The notes beneath the pieces were generated by a model that saw only the letters and a list, made by a program, of their open reading frames with translations, did no database searches and had not been told where the DNA came from. Positions 25,742-36,744 of a stretch of 64,000 bases of DNA are shown one piece after another; the first letter of the stretch is position 1; every line of letters starts with the position of its first letter. Source of the stretch: Polynucleobacter meluiroseus (lineage in GTDB: Bacteria; Pseudomonadota; Gammaproteobacteria; Burkholderiales; Burkholderiaceae). Made by a program: the position numbers and the translations under genes. Location of the stretch: positions 26,135 to 90,134 of the forward strand of contig CAMDUR010000006.1 of NCBI GenBank assembly GCA_945879115.1. Reading direction: 5' to 3'.

Positions 25742-27205
25742 TTAACGAGGTAATACGCTTGCACCCATCAAAAACTCATCGACGGCACGAGCACATTGAC
25801 GACCTTCACGGATAGCCCAAACCACCAAAGATTGACCGCGGCGCATATCACCCGCTGCGAATACTTTAGGCACATTGGTGTAATAAGCTTTTTCTCCCTC
25901 GGTGCTTGCTTTGGCGTTGCCACGAGTATCTTTCTCAACGCCAAATGCATCCAAAACTTGCTGCGCTGGAGAAACAAAGCCCATTGCTAAAAATACTAAA
26001 TCTGCCTTCATCTCAAATTCACTGCCAGAGATCTCTTGCATCTTGCCATCTTTCCACTCAAGACGAACACCAATAAGCTTTTCAACTTTTCCGTCTTTGC
26101 CTTCAAAGCGCTTAGTGGCCACTGACCAATCACGATCACAACCTTCATCATGAGAGGATGAAGTGCGTAGCTTGGTTGGCCAATAAGGCCAAACCAAAGG
26201 CTTATTCTCTTCCGTTGGAGGTTGCGGTAATAACTCAAACTGAGAAATAGATACTGCACCGTGACGATTTGATGTGCCGACACAATCTGAACCAGTATCA
26301 CCACCACCAATCACAATCACATACTTTCCATCGGCACGGATTTCATTCTTATTATCGCCAGCAACTTCTTTATTCTGAGGAATCAAAAACTCTAGAGCAT
26401 AGTGAATGCCTGATAATTCACGGCCAGGTACTGGTAAGTCACGTGGCTGCTCTGCACCACCAGTAATAACAACAGCATCAAAATCTTTTTCAAGTTGAGC
26501 AGGAGACACTACTTTCTTAGAATAGTTTTTCACTTCTTTACCCAGTACTTCTTTACCAACAAAAGTACCAGTTTCAAACTTAACACCTTCAGCAGTCATT
26601 TGCTCAACGCGACGATCAATTAAGATCTTTTCCATTTTGAAGTCAGGGATACCGTAACGCAGTAAGCCGCCAACGCGATCATTCTTCTCATACAAAGTAA
26701 CATCATGACCAACGCGCGCTAACTGCTGAGCTGCAGCCATGCCTGCAGGACCCGAACCAACAATGGCTACTTTTTTACCAGTCTTTTGCTTTGGAATTTG
26801 TGGCTTCACCCAATCATTAGCCCATGCCTTATCAATAATTGCATGTTCAATAGATTTAATACCGACCGGTGCTTCGTTGATGCCTAATGTGCAAGCAGAC
26901 TCACAAGGTGCAGGGCAAATACGGCCGGTAAATTCTGGAAAGTTATTTGTGGAGTGCAATACGTCAATCGCTTGCTTCCAGTCTTGTTGATAAACCAAGT
27001 CGTTGAAGTCAGGGATGATGTTGTTAACGGGACAACCGCTATTACAAAATGGGATGCCGCAATCCATACAGCGTGCACCTTGAGTTTTTGCTTCATCATC
27101 AGTTAAAGCTAAAACAAATTCTTTGTAATGCTTAACGCGCTTTTTTGGCTCCTCGTAGTGCTCGCTGAGGCGCTCGTATTGCATAAATCCAGTAGGCATA
27201 CCCAT
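25742..27205 (-). CDS. gltD: Glutamate synthase small subunit GltD
   Basis: A 487-residue NADPH-oxidising subunit. N-terminal cysteines in [14 protein letters not shown] and [14 protein letters not shown] bind the 4Fe-4S clusters. Two Rossmann folds follow: [22 protein letters not shown] binds FAD near 148-169, and [23 protein letters not shown] binds NADPH near 290. It passes electrons to GltB. It lies 30 bases after gltB, forming the usual gltBD pair for ammonia assimilation. Confidence 0.98.
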   Translation of the reverse strand: MGMPTGFMQYERLSEHYEEPKKRVKHYKEFVLALTDDEAKTQGARCMDCGIPFCNSGCPVNNIIPDFNDLVYQQDWKQAIDVLHSTNNFPEFTGRICPAPCESACTLGINEAPVGIKSIEHAIIDKAWANDWVKPQIPKQKTGKKVAIVGSGPAGMAAAQQLARVGHDVTLYEKNDRVGGLLRYGIPDFKMEKILIDRRVEQMTAEGVKFETGTFVGKEVLGKEVKNYSKKVVSPAQLEKDFDAVVITGGAEQPRDLPVPGRELSGIHYALEFLIPQNKEVAGDNKNEIRADGKYVIVIGGGDTGSDCVGTSNRHGAVSISQFELLPQPPTEENKPLVWPYWPTKLRTSSSHDEGCDRDWSVATKRFEGKDGKVEKLIGVRLEWKDGKMQEISGSEFEMKADLVFLAMGFVSPAQQVLDAFGVEKDTRGNAKASTEGEKAYYTNVPKVFAAGDMRRGQSLVVWAIREGRQCARAVDEFLMGASVLPR

Positions 27206-27235
27206 GGTTAATCCTTTATCTTTTAACTATTCAAC

Positions 27236-30200
27236 TTAAACAGAAGCAACTTGTTTGCTACCTTGAGATTTCTCCCAAAGCTCACCCAAAGCGCGCTTAT
27301 ATTCAGTTGGGAATACTTTGATAAAACGTGTACGCGACTTTTCCCAGTCAGTCAAAATTTCTTTTGCACGCTCTGAACCCGTATGCTTGAAGTGAAGTTC
27401 AATCAAGTTCTTGAGGATCGCTTCGTCAGTTAAACGCTCGCCACCCTCTTTGACATTCACTGGTGCATGCCACTCTGATTTTGCTATTTTTGCTTCCTGT
27501 TCTGCGGAAGTTAAAACTGGCTCTAATGTTGCCATGCTTGTATTACAACGTTTAGCAAACAATGCGTCTTCGTCATAAACGTAAGCAATACCACCGCTCA
27601 TGCCTGCAGCAAAGTTTCTACCTGTTAAACCAAGGGCAACAACAGTACCACCCGTCATATATTCACATCCATGATCGCCAGTACCCTCTACAACAGCTGT
27701 GGCACCAGAATTACGAACTGCAAAACGTTCGCCTGCAACACCGTTAAAGAACGCCTCTCCAGCAACTGCACCGTAAAGAACAGTGTTACCAACAATGATG
27801 TTTTGTGATGTCTGACCACGGAATTCATGAGGTGCGCGAACGATCACACGACCACCAGATAATCCTTTACCCACATAATCGTTACCGTCACCAACCAAAT
27901 CAACTGTGACACCATGTGCCAAGAAAGCAGCAAAACTTTGACCAGCAGTTCCATTCAATTGAATATGAATCGTGTCATCAGGCAAACCTTCGTGACCATA
28001 ACGCTTTGCAACTTCACCAGATAACATTGCGCCAGCAGTACGGTTAACGTTCCTAATTGGTTGAATGAACGATACGCGCTCACCTTTTTCAAGTGCTGCT
28101 TTTGATTTTTCAATCAAAGTATGGTCTAGAGCAGTTGATAAACCATGATCTTGTTTTTCAATTTGTAATCTTGGGACGCTTGCATCTACGTTAGGTGCCT
28201 GGAAAATTTTTGTGAAATCTAATCCACTTGCTTTCCAATGCTCAATGCTTTTCTTTGTATCTAGATATTCTGTATGGCCAATTAAGTCATCAAATTTTCG
28301 AATACCCAACTGAGCCATGATTTCACGAGCTTCTTCAGCAATAAAAAAGAAGAAGTTCACCACATGCTCTGGCTTACCTGAGAACTTTTTACGTAACTCA
28401 GGATCTTGTGTTGCCACTCCAACCGGACAAGTATTGAGGTGACACTTACGCATCATGATGCAACCTTCAACTACCAATGGTGCAGTAGCAAAACCAAATT
28501 CATCGGCGCCCAATAGTGCAGCAATCACCACATCACGACCTGTTTTCATTTGGCCATCTGCTTGAACTCGAATACGGCCACGTAAACCATTTAATACCAA
28601 AGTTTGCTGTGTCTCAGCCAAACCCAGCTCCCACGGACTGCCGGCATGCTTAATAGAAGATAGAGGTGATGCACCCGTACCGCCATCATGTCCTGCAATC
28701 ACTACATGGTCTGCTTTAGCTTTTGCCACACCAGCTGCAACGGTACCAACACCAACTTCAGAAACTAGCTTTACTGAAATATCAGCTTTGCTATTAACGT
28801 TCTTCAAATCATGAATCAGCTGTGCCAAATCTTCAATCGAATAAATATCATGGTGCGGAGGGGGCGAAATTAAACCAACACCCGGCACCGAATAACGTAG
28901 CTTACCGATGTAATCAGACACTTTAGAACCTGGAAGCTGGCCACCTTCGCCGGGCTTTGCCCCCTGCGCCATCTTGATCTGAATTTGATCTGCAGAAGTT
29001 AAATACTCTGCAGTTACACCAAAACGTCCAGAGGCCACTTGCTTAATCTTAGAGCGTAATGAGTCACCTGCACTTAAAGGAATGCTAGCTTCAATGACAT
29101 CATCACCAAGAATACTGGCAAGAGTCTCGCCTTGCTTAATAGGAATGCCTTTTAACTCATTACGATAGCGCTTGTAATCTTCCCCGCCTTCACCCGTATT
29201 TGATTTACCGCCAATACGGTTCATCGCGATAGCCAAAGTTGCATGCGCTTCGGTTGAAATCGAGCCCAAAGACATTGCACCTGTTGCGAAACGCTTGACG
29301 ATTTCTTTTGCTGACTCAACTTCATCTAAAGGAATCGCCTTACTTGGATCAATCTTGAACTCAAACAAACCGCGCAAAGTCATATGACGCTTAGTTTGAT
29401 CATTGATGATGTTGGCGTACTCTTTATAAGTCTGATACCCGCCTTTTTCTGGGCCTTGGCGAGTTGAATGTTGTAACTTTGCAATCGAGTCTGGTGTCCA
29501 CATATGGTCTTCACCGCGAATACGGAAAGCATACTCACCACCGGCATCCAACATATTTGTTAATGTTGGATCTGCACCAAATGCCAAGCTGTGCATTTTG
29601 ATAGCTTCCTCAGCCACGTCAAACACACCGATACCACCCACATTGGATGCTGTTCCTTTGAAGTACTTATTGATCAACTCAGTGTTTAATCCAATCGCCT
29701 CAAAAATCTGTGCACCGGTGTAAGACATGTAGGTTGAGATGCCCATCTTAGACATCACTTTTAGCAAACCCTTACCTACAGCCTTAGTGAAGTTTTTAAC
29801 AACCTTATCAGCTGATAAGTCACCCTTCAAACCTTTGGCCATATCTACTAAAGTTTCCATAGCTAGGTATGGATGAACCGCTTCTGCGCCATAACCCGCC
29901 AATAAAGCAAAGTGGTGAGTTTCACGAGCGCTGCCAGTTTCCACAACCAATCCAGTACTTGTACGTAAACCTTTTTCAACCAAATGTTGATGAATAGCTG
30001 ATGTTGCTAAAAGCGCTGGAATAGCCACGTGATCAGCTGCAACCTGGCGGTCACTGATGATCATGATGTTGTAACCAGATCCAACAGCATCAACTGCTTC
30101 TGCGCAAAGAGATGCTAAACGTGCCTCAACACCTTCTTTACCCCATGCAGATGGATAACAAATATCTAATTCATAAGAACGGAACTTCCCACCGGTGTAA

Positions 30201-31984
30201 TGCTCAATATGACGAACCTTGGCAATATCATCAAAATCTAAAATTGGTTGTGATATTTCCAAACGCATTGGTGGATTGATATTATTGGTGTCTAACAAAT
30301 TAGGTTTGGGACCAACAAAGGAAACCAATGACATCACCATATTTTCGCGAATAGGGTCGATCGGTGGATTCGTTACTTGAGCAAATAATTGCTTAAAGTA
30401 GTTGTAGAGTGGCTTATTCTTATTTGATAAAACTGCCAATGGGCTATCGTTACCCATTGACCCAATAGCTTCCTCACCTGAAGAGGCCATCGGCGCCATC
30501 AAGAACTTCAAATCTTCTTGTGTGTAACCAAATGCTTGCTGACGATCTAATAGATTAGCCGCTGGACGAATTTTTTCTGCATCATCATTGATGTCTGCTT
30601 GAGTCGCATCAATCTCATCTAATTTAATACGGACTGCTTCAATCCAACTCTTATAAGGCTTTGCTTTTGCCAAGGCATCCTTTAACTCTACGTCGTCAAT
30701 GATGCGGCCCTGCTCCATATCAATCAGGAACATCTTGCCTGGCTGTAGTCGCCATTTTTTAACAATTTTATTTTCTGGGAAAGTTAACACGCCGGCCTCA
30801 GAGGCCATGATGACTAAATCATCATCTGTAACGTAATAACGTGCTGGACGCAAACCATTTCGATCAAGTGTGGCGCCAATTTGACGGCCATCAGTGAACG
30901 CAATAGCTGCAGGACCGTCCCAAGGCTCCATCATCGCAGCGTGATACTCATAAAACGCTCGTCGATTTTCATCCATTAATGTGTGTTGTTCCCACGCTTC
31001 TGGAATCATCATCATCATGGCATGTGCCATTGGATAACCGGCCATCACCAACAACTCTAAGCAATTATCAAAACTTGCTGTATCTGATTGCCCTGGATAA
31101 ATTAACGGCCATAATTTTTGTAAATCCTCACCTAGGACTGGAGAACTTATTGCACCTGTTCTTGCGTTAATCCAGTTAACGTTACCTTTAACAGTATTGA
31201 TTTCTCCGTTATGCGCAATCATTCGGTACGGATGAGCCAATTCCCATGCGGGGAAAGTGTTTGTTGAAAAACGCTGGTGAACAAGCGCTAAAGCAGAAAC
31301 AACTCGTGAGTCTTTTAAATCTTTATAGTAAGCACCAACTTGATTAGCCAACAATAAACCTTTGTAAACAATAGTTCTTGCTGACATAGATGTAACAAAG
31401 TACTCTTTGCCATGCTGCAATTGCAGTGCTTGAATCGCATGACTTCCTGTTTTGCGAATCACATATAACTTACGCTCTAGAGCGTCTGTTGTCATGATGT
31501 CACGACCGCGACCAATGAAAATCTGACGAATAATTGGTTCTGTCTTGCGTACAGTTGGAGACATTGGCATATCCGCATCAACAGGTACATCCCTCCAACC
31601 TAAAACTACTTGGCCCTCTTTTCGAACTGTTCTTTCAAGCTCTTGCTCACAAGCTAATCTTGATGCGCTCTCCTTTGGCAAGAAAACCATACCAACACCA
31701 TACTCACCGAACGGCGGCAAAATGATGCTTTGCTTAGCCATCTCTTCACGGTAAAACTGATCAGGTACTTGAATCAAAATTCCTGCGCCATCACCCATCA
31801 AAGGATCAGCACCAACCGCTCCACGGTGGTCAATGTTCTCCAAAATCTTTAAACCTTGAGTAACTATCTCATGGCTTTTTTTGCCCTTAATATGCGCAAC
31901 AAAACCAACACCGCAAGCGTCGTGTTCATTAACTGGGTCATAAAGACCTTGCGCTTCTGGGCGCAATGAAGTTGAAGTAGTCAC
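27236..31984 (-). CDS. gltB: Glutamate synthase large subunit GltB
   Basis: A glutamine-oxoglutarate amidotransferase of 1582 residues from the chosen GTG at 31984. That codon has an AAGGAA Shine-Dalgarno at suitable distance and gives [28 protein letters not shown], so a short propeptide precedes the N-terminal nucleophile Cys of CGVGF. Starting at 32038 would add 18 residues with no family likeness. The 3Fe-4S cysteines are in [12 protein letters not shown], and the C-terminal beta-helix domain is complete. GltB splits glutamine and makes two glutamates with GltD. A good promoter lies upstream. Confidence 0.97.
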   Translation of the reverse strand: MTTSTSLRPEAQGLYDPVNEHDACGVGFVAHIKGKKSHEIVTQGLKILENIDHRGAVGADPLMGDGAGILIQVPDQFYREEMAKQSIILPPFGEYGVGMVFLPKESASRLACEQELERTVRKEGQVVLGWRDVPVDADMPMSPTVRKTEPIIRQIFIGRGRDIMTTDALERKLYVIRKTGSHAIQALQLQHGKEYFVTSMSARTIVYKGLLLANQVGAYYKDLKDSRVVSALALVHQRFSTNTFPAWELAHPYRMIAHNGEINTVKGNVNWINARTGAISSPVLGEDLQKLWPLIYPGQSDTASFDNCLELLVMAGYPMAHAMMMMIPEAWEQHTLMDENRRAFYEYHAAMMEPWDGPAAIAFTDGRQIGATLDRNGLRPARYYVTDDDLVIMASEAGVLTFPENKIVKKWRLQPGKMFLIDMEQGRIIDDVELKDALAKAKPYKSWIEAVRIKLDEIDATQADINDDAEKIRPAANLLDRQQAFGYTQEDLKFLMAPMASSGEEAIGSMGNDSPLAVLSNKNKPLYNYFKQLFAQVTNPPIDPIRENMVMSLVSFVGPKPNLLDTNNINPPMRLEISQPILDFDDIAKVRHIEHYTGGKFRSYELDICYPSAWGKEGVEARLASLCAEAVDAVGSGYNIMIISDRQVAADHVAIPALLATSAIHQHLVEKGLRTSTGLVVETGSARETHHFALLAGYGAEAVHPYLAMETLVDMAKGLKGDLSADKVVKNFTKAVGKGLLKVMSKMGISTYMSYTGAQIFEAIGLNTELINKYFKGTASNVGGIGVFDVAEEAIKMHSLAFGADPTLTNMLDAGGEYAFRIRGEDHMWTPDSIAKLQHSTRQGPEKGGYQTYKEYANIINDQTKRHMTLRGLFEFKIDPSKAIPLDEVESAKEIVKRFATGAMSLGSISTEAHATLAIAMNRIGGKSNTGEGGEDYKRYRNELKGIPIKQGETLASILGDDVIEASIPLSAGDSLRSKIKQVASGRFGVTAEYLTSADQIQIKMAQGAKPGEGGQLPGSKVSDYIGKLRYSVPGVGLISPPPHHDIYSIEDLAQLIHDLKNVNSKADISVKLVSEVGVGTVAAGVAKAKADHVVIAGHDGGTGASPLSSIKHAGSPWELGLAETQQTLVLNGLRGRIRVQADGQMKTGRDVVIAALLGADEFGFATAPLVVEGCIMMRKCHLNTCPVGVATQDPELRKKFSGKPEHVVNFFFFIAEEAREIMAQLGIRKFDDLIGHTEYLDTKKSIEHWKASGLDFTKIFQAPNVDASVPRLQIEKQDHGLSTALDHTLIEKSKAALEKGERVSFIQPIRNVNRTAGAMLSGEVAKRYGHEGLPDDTIHIQLNGTAGQSFAAFLAHGVTVDLVGDGNDYVGKGLSGGRVIVRAPHEFRGQTSQNIIVGNTVLYGAVAGEAFFNGVAGERFAVRNSGATAVVEGTGDHGCEYMTGGTVVALGLTGRNFAAGMSGGIAYVYDEDALFAKRCNTSMATLEPVLTSAEQEAKIAKSEWHAPVNVKEGGERLTDEAILKNLIELHFKHTGSERAKEILTDWEKSRTRFIKVFPTEYKRALGELWEKSQGSKQVASV

Positions 31985-32031
31985 TGAATATTCCTTGGTA
32001 AGTAAATGCTGCCTTTTGATAAGACAGGAAC

Positions 32032-32047
32032 ACCCCAATAACGGGGT
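32032..32047 (-). promoter_or_regulatory. Hairpin at the 5' end of the gltB mRNA
   Basis: ACCCC (32032-32036) and GGGGT (32043-32047) form a 5-base-pair stem with a 6-base loop. From the promoter below, transcription should begin near 32049, so the hairpin occupies about the third to eighteenth base of the message. A 5'-terminal hairpin generally shields RNA from decay; this is inferred. Confidence 0.45.
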
Positions 32048-32055
32048 TTTTAATA

Positions 32056-32084
32056 ACTATAGGGGAATACCCCCGTACTTGCAA
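32056..32084 (-). promoter_or_regulatory. Sigma-70 promoter of gltBD with dyad in the spacer
   Basis: On the minus strand the -35 is TTGCAA (32084-32079) and the -10 TATAGT (32061-32056), with a 17-base spacer. The spacer contains GGGG-AATA-CCCC (32062-32073), a dyad that could be an operator bound between the two elements. The start is expected near 32049, about 65 bases before the GTG. Confidence 0.65.
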
Positions 32085-32100
32085 TAGAAAATAATCAGTG

Positions 32101-32154
32101 TCTGTCACCAATTAATCACTATTAGGTTTATTGGTTATATTAATTAGGGACAGA
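32101..32154. repeat. Imperfect inverted repeat beside the RAYT gene, REP-like
   Basis: TCTGTCACCAATTAAT (32101-32116) matches the reverse complement of 32139-32154 at 14 of 16 positions, around a 22-base centre. It lies 48 bases after the transposase stop and 17 bases upstream of the gltB -35. Palindromes next to RAYT genes are their usual DNA targets (REP elements). I saw no second copy in the window. Confidence 0.5.
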
Positions 32155-32201
32155 GTTAATCTAAGGGCGAATCTATTGGCCCTCTAAAAGTGCTTATTTG
32201 A

Positions 32202-32897
32202 TTAAATTGGTTTAATTAACTTAGGGCGGCCAGCTCTTCTTGGAGTGAGGGGTCTGTTTGTTTTAAAGGAAATTTGCTCAAGTCCAGATTGAGTGACCAG
32301 CGGCCAACCATAATTTAAGTGATCACTTACTTTTAATAAATCTGAATTATTAATTGGCTCTATCATTCTTTTTTGCCAAGCTAATTGACGCTCAAACGGA
32401 GTATTCCCTAAGGCCCAATAAAGAGAATGATCTGAAATCCATGGCACAGTCTCAGTTCCAATGTGGTGACGGCAACTAGACCAATGCCACTTTTCTGATA
32501 CTGAAACTAAACCTGCCCTCACAGGATTTTGCTCAATATATTTTTGACAAAGTAACAAATAAGGTTCCGGCTCTATTAATGCAGACTTAAATCGCCCCTC
32601 CCAAACTGTTCCCGTACGGTGATGAGTTTGATTAAATACTTGGGCGTAACGCCTTCCAACTGATTGCATTACTCGAGATGCACTTAGAGGTGTTTTAGGG
32701 GTAGCCAGAATATGAACATGGTTAGGCATCAAGACAAATGCATGTATCGCCAACTCATACTCCCTAGCCGCATCCTTTAGCCACTCCAAATAAGATTTTC
32801 TCTCATCATCCGAAAAGAAAATCTCTTGGGAGTTATTGCCTCTTACCATGATGTGTAAGGGGTAACCTGCCAATATGACTCTAGGTAACCTTGCCAT
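32202..32897 (-). CDS. REP-associated tyrosine transposase (RAYT, Y1/IS200-like family)
   Basis: A 231-residue single-strand DNA transposase-like protein. MARLPRVILAGYPLHIMVRGNN is the RAYT N-terminus; the metal-binding HxH lies in MPNHVHILATP near residues 58-68, and the catalytic tyrosine in QKYIEQNPVRAGLV near 139-152. RAYTs act on REP palindromes and are domesticated rather than freely mobile. It begins only 5 bases after the dgt stop, without a clear Shine-Dalgarno, so it probably depends on dgt translation. It lies between dgt and gltB, which I recall as neighbours in related bacteria; insertion there is inferred. Confidence 0.9.
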   Translation of the reverse strand: MARLPRVILAGYPLHIMVRGNNSQEIFFSDDERKSYLEWLKDAAREYELAIHAFVLMPNHVHILATPKTPLSASRVMQSVGRRYAQVFNQTHHRTGTVWEGRFKSALIEPEPYLLLCQKYIEQNPVRAGLVSVSEKWHWSSCRHHIGTETVPWISDHSLYWALGNTPFERQLAWQKRMIEPINNSDLLKVSDHLNYGWPLVTQSGLEQISFKTNRPLTPRRAGRPKLIKPI

Positions 32898-32902
32898 ACG
32901 AT

Positions 32903-34012
32903 CTATGCAATCAATTTCTGAAATTCTTTATTGGCATAACGATCTGTCATACCTGCAATATAGTGCGAAATCCTAAGGTAGGTTTCATCATCAGGACGGA
33001 AGTCAAACGGCAAGTCAGTTGGATGCTTTTCATAATGCTGAAAAAGACTCCCAATCATTTCACCTGCATTTTTTGTCATGGCACTCACTTGAGGATGACG
33101 GTATAAATTTTTAAATAAAAACCTTTTCATCTCTGTTGCCTGCTCACGCATATTTTCAGAAAATGCTACTAGTGGTTTTTGTTTTCTGACATCTTCAACA
33201 GATAGGGGATTTGATACTCGAATACGTCTTTGAGTCTCTTTGACTAAATCATCAACCAGTATATGAATAATGTGGCGGACTATTTCATAGACTAATCTGC
33301 GACCGTCTAAACCCGGAAACGTTTTATCAACAATGTCTTTTTGATCACGCCATAAGCTTACTTCACTCATTTGCTCAATCGTTAACAAGCCGGAGCGGAT
33401 ACCATCATCAATATCGTGATTGTTATATGCGATTTCATCAGCTAAATTAGCTAGCTGAGCCTCTAAGCTGGGCTGAGTACCTTTGATAAATCTTTGCCCT
33501 AACAAACCTAATACTTGAGCATTTTTTTGTGAGCAATGTTTTAAAATGCCTTCACGTGTTTCGAACGATAAATTCAAACCATCCCAAAGTGCATAACGCT
33601 CTTCTAAAAAATCAACAACCCATAAACTCTGCAAATTATGCTCAAAACCACCATAAGGCTTCATACAGTCGTTAAGCGCATCTTGGCCTGCATGACCAAA
33701 CGGAGTATGACCTAAATCATGAGCCAAGGAGATTGCTTCAACCAAATCCTCATTAAGATTTAAACGTCTTGCTACTGCACGACCAATTTGAGCGACTTCA
33801 AGACTATGTGTCAAACGATTGCGAAAATGATCACCTTCGTGATTTAAGAAAACTTGTGTTTTATATTCCAATCGACGAAATGCTGTTGAATGAATAATCC
33901 GATCACGATCTCTTTGAAAAGGACTGCGTCCTGATTGAGTAGGCTCGACAGGCTCAGGGTGAACTCGGCCTAACGATGCATTTTCTTGAACTGCATAACT
34001 GGCCAACGTCAT
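32903..34012 (-). CDS. dgt: Deoxyguanosinetriphosphate triphosphohydrolase (dGTPase, HD family)
   Basis: A 369-residue HD-domain enzyme. The metal-binding residues lie in [13 protein letters not shown] near 66-78 and [17 protein letters not shown] near 93-109, with a later [17 protein letters not shown] segment near 187. [30 protein letters not shown] near residues 26-55 is the signature of the dGTPase-like branch. It removes triphosphate from dNTPs. It starts 5 bases after aroB and is cotranscribed with aroK-aroB. Confidence 0.95.
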   Translation of the reverse strand: MTLASYAVQENASLGRVHPEPVEPTQSGRSPFQRDRDRIIHSTAFRRLEYKTQVFLNHEGDHFRNRLTHSLEVAQIGRAVARRLNLNEDLVEAISLAHDLGHTPFGHAGQDALNDCMKPYGGFEHNLQSLWVVDFLEERYALWDGLNLSFETREGILKHCSQKNAQVLGLLGQRFIKGTQPSLEAQLANLADEIAYNNHDIDDGIRSGLLTIEQMSEVSLWRDQKDIVDKTFPGLDGRRLVYEIVRHIIHILVDDLVKETQRRIRVSNPLSVEDVRKQKPLVAFSENMREQATEMKRFLFKNLYRHPQVSAMTKNAGEMIGSLFQHYEKHPTDLPFDFRPDDETYLRISHYIAGMTDRYANKEFQKLIA

Positions 34013-34017
34013 AAGAC

Positions 34018-35100
34018 TTAAGCCGCGCCAGAGGCTTCAAGAGTTTGAATCACTAGAGGCTCATCAACTGTTTTAATCGTAGATCTTCCAATGCCATCCA
34101 ACAAGATATAACGAACTTCTCCACCTTCAGCTTTTTTATCAACACTCATTAAATCTATATAACGAGTTATACCTAACTTGGGTGGGGTTAATGGTAGCTT
34201 TAAAGCTGTCACTAAATTTTTAATTCTTTGAAAGTCACCTGTTGTGAGTCGGCCAGTTCGAACAGATAAGTCTGCAGCCAAAACCATGCCACACCCTACT
34301 GCTTCACCATGCAACCACTCTCCGTAACCCATACCTGCCTCAATGGCATGACCAAACGTATGACCAAAATTCAGAGTTGCACGAACGCCACCCTCTTTTT
34401 CATCAAGAGCCACTATATGAGACTTGATTTCACAAGATCTCTGAACAGCATGCTCCATTGCTTTTGGTTCACAAGCATTTAAAGGCTCAATATTCTTTTC
34501 CATCCATGAAAAAAAATCAGCATCAGCAATCGCGCCATGTTTGATTACCTCGGCCAAACCTGCTGATAACTCTTTGGGCGGTAAAGTTCTTAAGGTATCA
34601 AGATCTGCAATCACAGCTTGTGGCTGATAAAAAGCACCAATCATATTTTTTCCCAAAGGATGATTGATCCCTGTTTTGCCGCCAACTGAAGAGTCGACTT
34701 GTGAGAGTAATGTTGTTGGAACTTGAATAAAACGAATACCTCTCATATAGCTAGCAGCAGCAAAACCGGTCATATCACCAATGACTCCACCGCCTAGCGC
34801 AATTAGTGTAGTTTTTCTATCAGCACCACTTTCTAGCAATGCATCAAATATTGTTTGTAATGTTTCCCAGGTTTTGTAAATCTCTCCATCAGGCAAAATA
34901 ATAAGGCGAACTTTTTGACCTAAACCCTCAAGTGTTTTTACAACTCTATCTGCATAAAGTGGAGCTACAGTTTGATTGGTAACAACTGCAGTGAAAGAAC
35001 CTTTTAAATGTTTCTTATAAAGATCTGCCTGATCAATTAATTGAGATCCTATGTGGATAGGATAACTACGCTCGCCTAGCTCAAGTTCAAGTGTTTTCAT
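34018..35100 (-). CDS. aroB: 3-dehydroquinate synthase AroB
   Basis: A 360-residue enzyme, second step of the shikimate pathway. The NAD-binding [22 protein letters not shown] segment lies near residues 99-120, with [22 protein letters not shown] next. The zinc ligands include the His in [11 protein letters not shown] near 247 and in [10 protein letters not shown] near 262. Length is normal. The start overlaps aroK by 4 bases. The aroK-aroB pair is a conserved partner of pilQ in beta- and gammaproteobacteria. Confidence 0.98.
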   Translation of the reverse strand: MKTLELELGERSYPIHIGSQLIDQADLYKKHLKGSFTAVVTNQTVAPLYADRVVKTLEGLGQKVRLIILPDGEIYKTWETLQTIFDALLESGADRKTTLIALGGGVIGDMTGFAAASYMRGIRFIQVPTTLLSQVDSSVGGKTGINHPLGKNMIGAFYQPQAVIADLDTLRTLPPKELSAGLAEVIKHGAIADADFFSWMEKNIEPLNACEPKAMEHAVQRSCEIKSHIVALDEKEGGVRATLNFGHTFGHAIEAGMGYGEWLHGEAVGCGMVLAADLSVRTGRLTTGDFQRIKNLVTALKLPLTPPKLGITRYIDLMSVDKKAEGGEVRYILLDGIGRSTIKTVDEPLVIQTLEASGAA

Positions 35101-35621
35101 TTTGACAATTCAAATTGCATCATTAACGTGTTAACCAGTTGTGAAACGCTGGGCTTACCAGTATCAATGGTGTGATGTGCAGCCTCCAAATACAGGGGAT
35201 CTCTTTCTGCATAAAGTTTTTCTAATGTAGTTCTTGCGTCGCCCTGATTCAGCAATGGTCGACCCTTATCATTTTTGGTACGGAGCCATAGCTCATGAGG
35301 ATTAGCCCTTAAATAAAAAACCATGCCCCTATTATGCAGATTGGTCCTATTTTCAGGCAAAAGAACAGCGCCACCACCTGTTGCCAAAACCAAATTCTTT
35401 TCTTGCGTTAACTCGTCGATGACTTGTGATTCACGCTTTCTAAAACCTGCCTCACCTTCCATTTCAAAGATAGTAGGTATCTTAACCCCGCAACGAGCCT
35501 CAATTTCATGATCCGTATCTATAAAGCGACGCCCTAATCTTTTGGCCAATAGGCGGCCTACGGTAGTTTTGCCCGCTCCCATTAAACCAACTAAGAAGAT
35601 ATTTTCAACAATCTCATTCAC
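35097..35621 (-). CDS. aroK: Shikimate kinase AroK
   Basis: A 174-residue P-loop kinase. Walker A is [12 protein letters not shown] near residues 12-23; [11 protein letters not shown] provides the shikimate-binding aspartate, and TGGGAVL near 80 completes the site. The lid segment with RDPLY near 140 is normal. It phosphorylates shikimate at position 3. It lies 10 bases after the pilQ-like gene and overlaps aroB. Confidence 0.97.
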   Translation of the reverse strand: MNEIVENIFLVGLMGAGKTTVGRLLAKRLGRRFIDTDHEIEARCGVKIPTIFEMEGEAGFRKRESQVIDELTQEKNLVLATGGGAVLLPENRTNLHNRGMVFYLRANPHELWLRTKNDKGRPLLNQGDARTTLEKLYAERDPLYLEAAHHTIDTGKPSVSQLVNTLMMQFELSK

Positions 35622-35631
35622 AAGTGAGATT

Positions 35632-36744
35632 CTACTGAGGCTTTTGACTAGAAACCAAGGTTGGCGTTAAAAATATTAATAGCTCTGTTTTATCCACAGT
35701 TTTGGATTCTTGCCTGAATAAGGCACCCAGCACCGGGATTGCACTTAAAAAGGGAGTGCTTGCCTTATCTTTTCTCTCCATATCCTGAAAAATACCCCCC
35801 AAAATAACAGTTCCACCGCTCTCAACTAAAACCTGTGTTTTGACGTGCTTTGTATCAATTGCAAAGCCTTGCTCTGTCTTAAGGCCAACGCTATCTTTAT
35901 TAATATCAACATCTAAGATGATCATCTGATTTTTTTGAATTCTGGGTCGCACCTCTAATCTCAAATTAGCCTTTCTAAACTGTACTTTTGTAGCGCCCTG
36001 TCCAGCAGATGATTGATATGGTAGTTCAGTTCCCTGTTCAATTAAAGCCTGAGAATTTTCAGCTGCCAATACCCTTGGATTTGAAATAATGTTTCCCATG
36101 CCACTTGATTCCAAAGCAGATAATTCAATTTGCAATGCCCGGCCAGCCTGCTTCCCTAAAAGGCTTATGGCAGCAACGCCAGGCTCAAAGCCATGCAAAC
36201 CTGCTGCAGGCAAAGAATGGCCGCCTGACAAATGCCCCGACTGTGATTGATAGGCTAACTTAGCGCCAAGATTTCTAGCAAATCTTCTTTCAGCCTCAAC
36301 GATTCTTGCCTCAATCATGATTTGACGTAGCTCTGTATGTGTTTCCTGATCCTTGATCTCCTGCTGAGTGCGATCCAATTTCTTTTTTTCAAAAGAGGCA
36401 ATCTCTTCAAATGGGGCTACCCATAAGATATTCCCTTCGAATCTATGACCTAAAGACCTACTTGCAAGAATGGCATTAAATACAGCCTGCCATGATGCGT
36501 CTTTCATTTGAATGCTCATCTGCCCAGCAACCCTCTCACTGAGTACCAGATTAATATCCTTGGCGTCTGCAAGCATTTGCAATAAATCGCGAACTTCAAT
36601 CAAAGAGAAATTCAAGCTTAGCGTCTTATCTGAATTTAAAGATGAGCTGATTGCTTGGGACTTTGCTAAAACTGAGAATGGCGCACCTATAAAAACTCCC
36701 CCGACTGAAAGATAAGTCAGAATTTTTCTTCTATTTATCATCAT
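35632..36744 (-). CDS. pilQ: Shortened PilQ-type secretin
   Basis: A 370-residue secretin, about half the length of ordinary PilQ. After a signal peptide with NRRKIL at its start, residues 40-115 are an N0/STN domain of PilQ type ([27 protein letters not shown]). A short linker follows, and the secretin domain begins at [23 protein letters not shown] near 144 and runs to [12 protein letters not shown] at the end. The N-terminal AMIN domains and the N1/KH domain seen in PilQ are missing. It overlaps the PilP-like gene by 4 bases and precedes aroK. It forms, if active, an outer-membrane pore for a pilus or DNA uptake. Confidence 0.85.
   Translation of the reverse strand: MMINRRKILTYLSVGGVFIGAPFSVLAKSQAISSSLNSDKTLSLNFSLIEVRDLLQMLADAKDINLVLSERVAGQMSIQMKDASWQAVFNAILASRSLGHRFEGNILWVAPFEEIASFEKKKLDRTQQEIKDQETHTELRQIMIEARIVEAERRFARNLGAKLAYQSQSGHLSGGHSLPAAGLHGFEPGVAAISLLGKQAGRALQIELSALESSGMGNIISNPRVLAAENSQALIEQGTELPYQSSAGQGATKVQFRKANLRLEVRPRIQKNQMIILDVDINKDSVGLKTEQGFAIDTKHVKTQVLVESGGTVILGGIFQDMERKDKASTPFLSAIPVLGALFRQESKTVDKTELLIFLTPTLVSSQKPQ

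Noticed and set aside
31985..32038. gltB start at 32038
   Set aside because: It would place translation at the 5' hairpin, before any leader, and adds 18 residues without family likeness. The GTG at 31984 has a good ribosome site.
32202..32897. RAYT gene as a complete IS200/IS605 insertion sequence
   Set aside because: There is no accessory tnpB and no hairpin pair at both ends; the protein has the RAYT N-terminus and a single adjacent palindrome.
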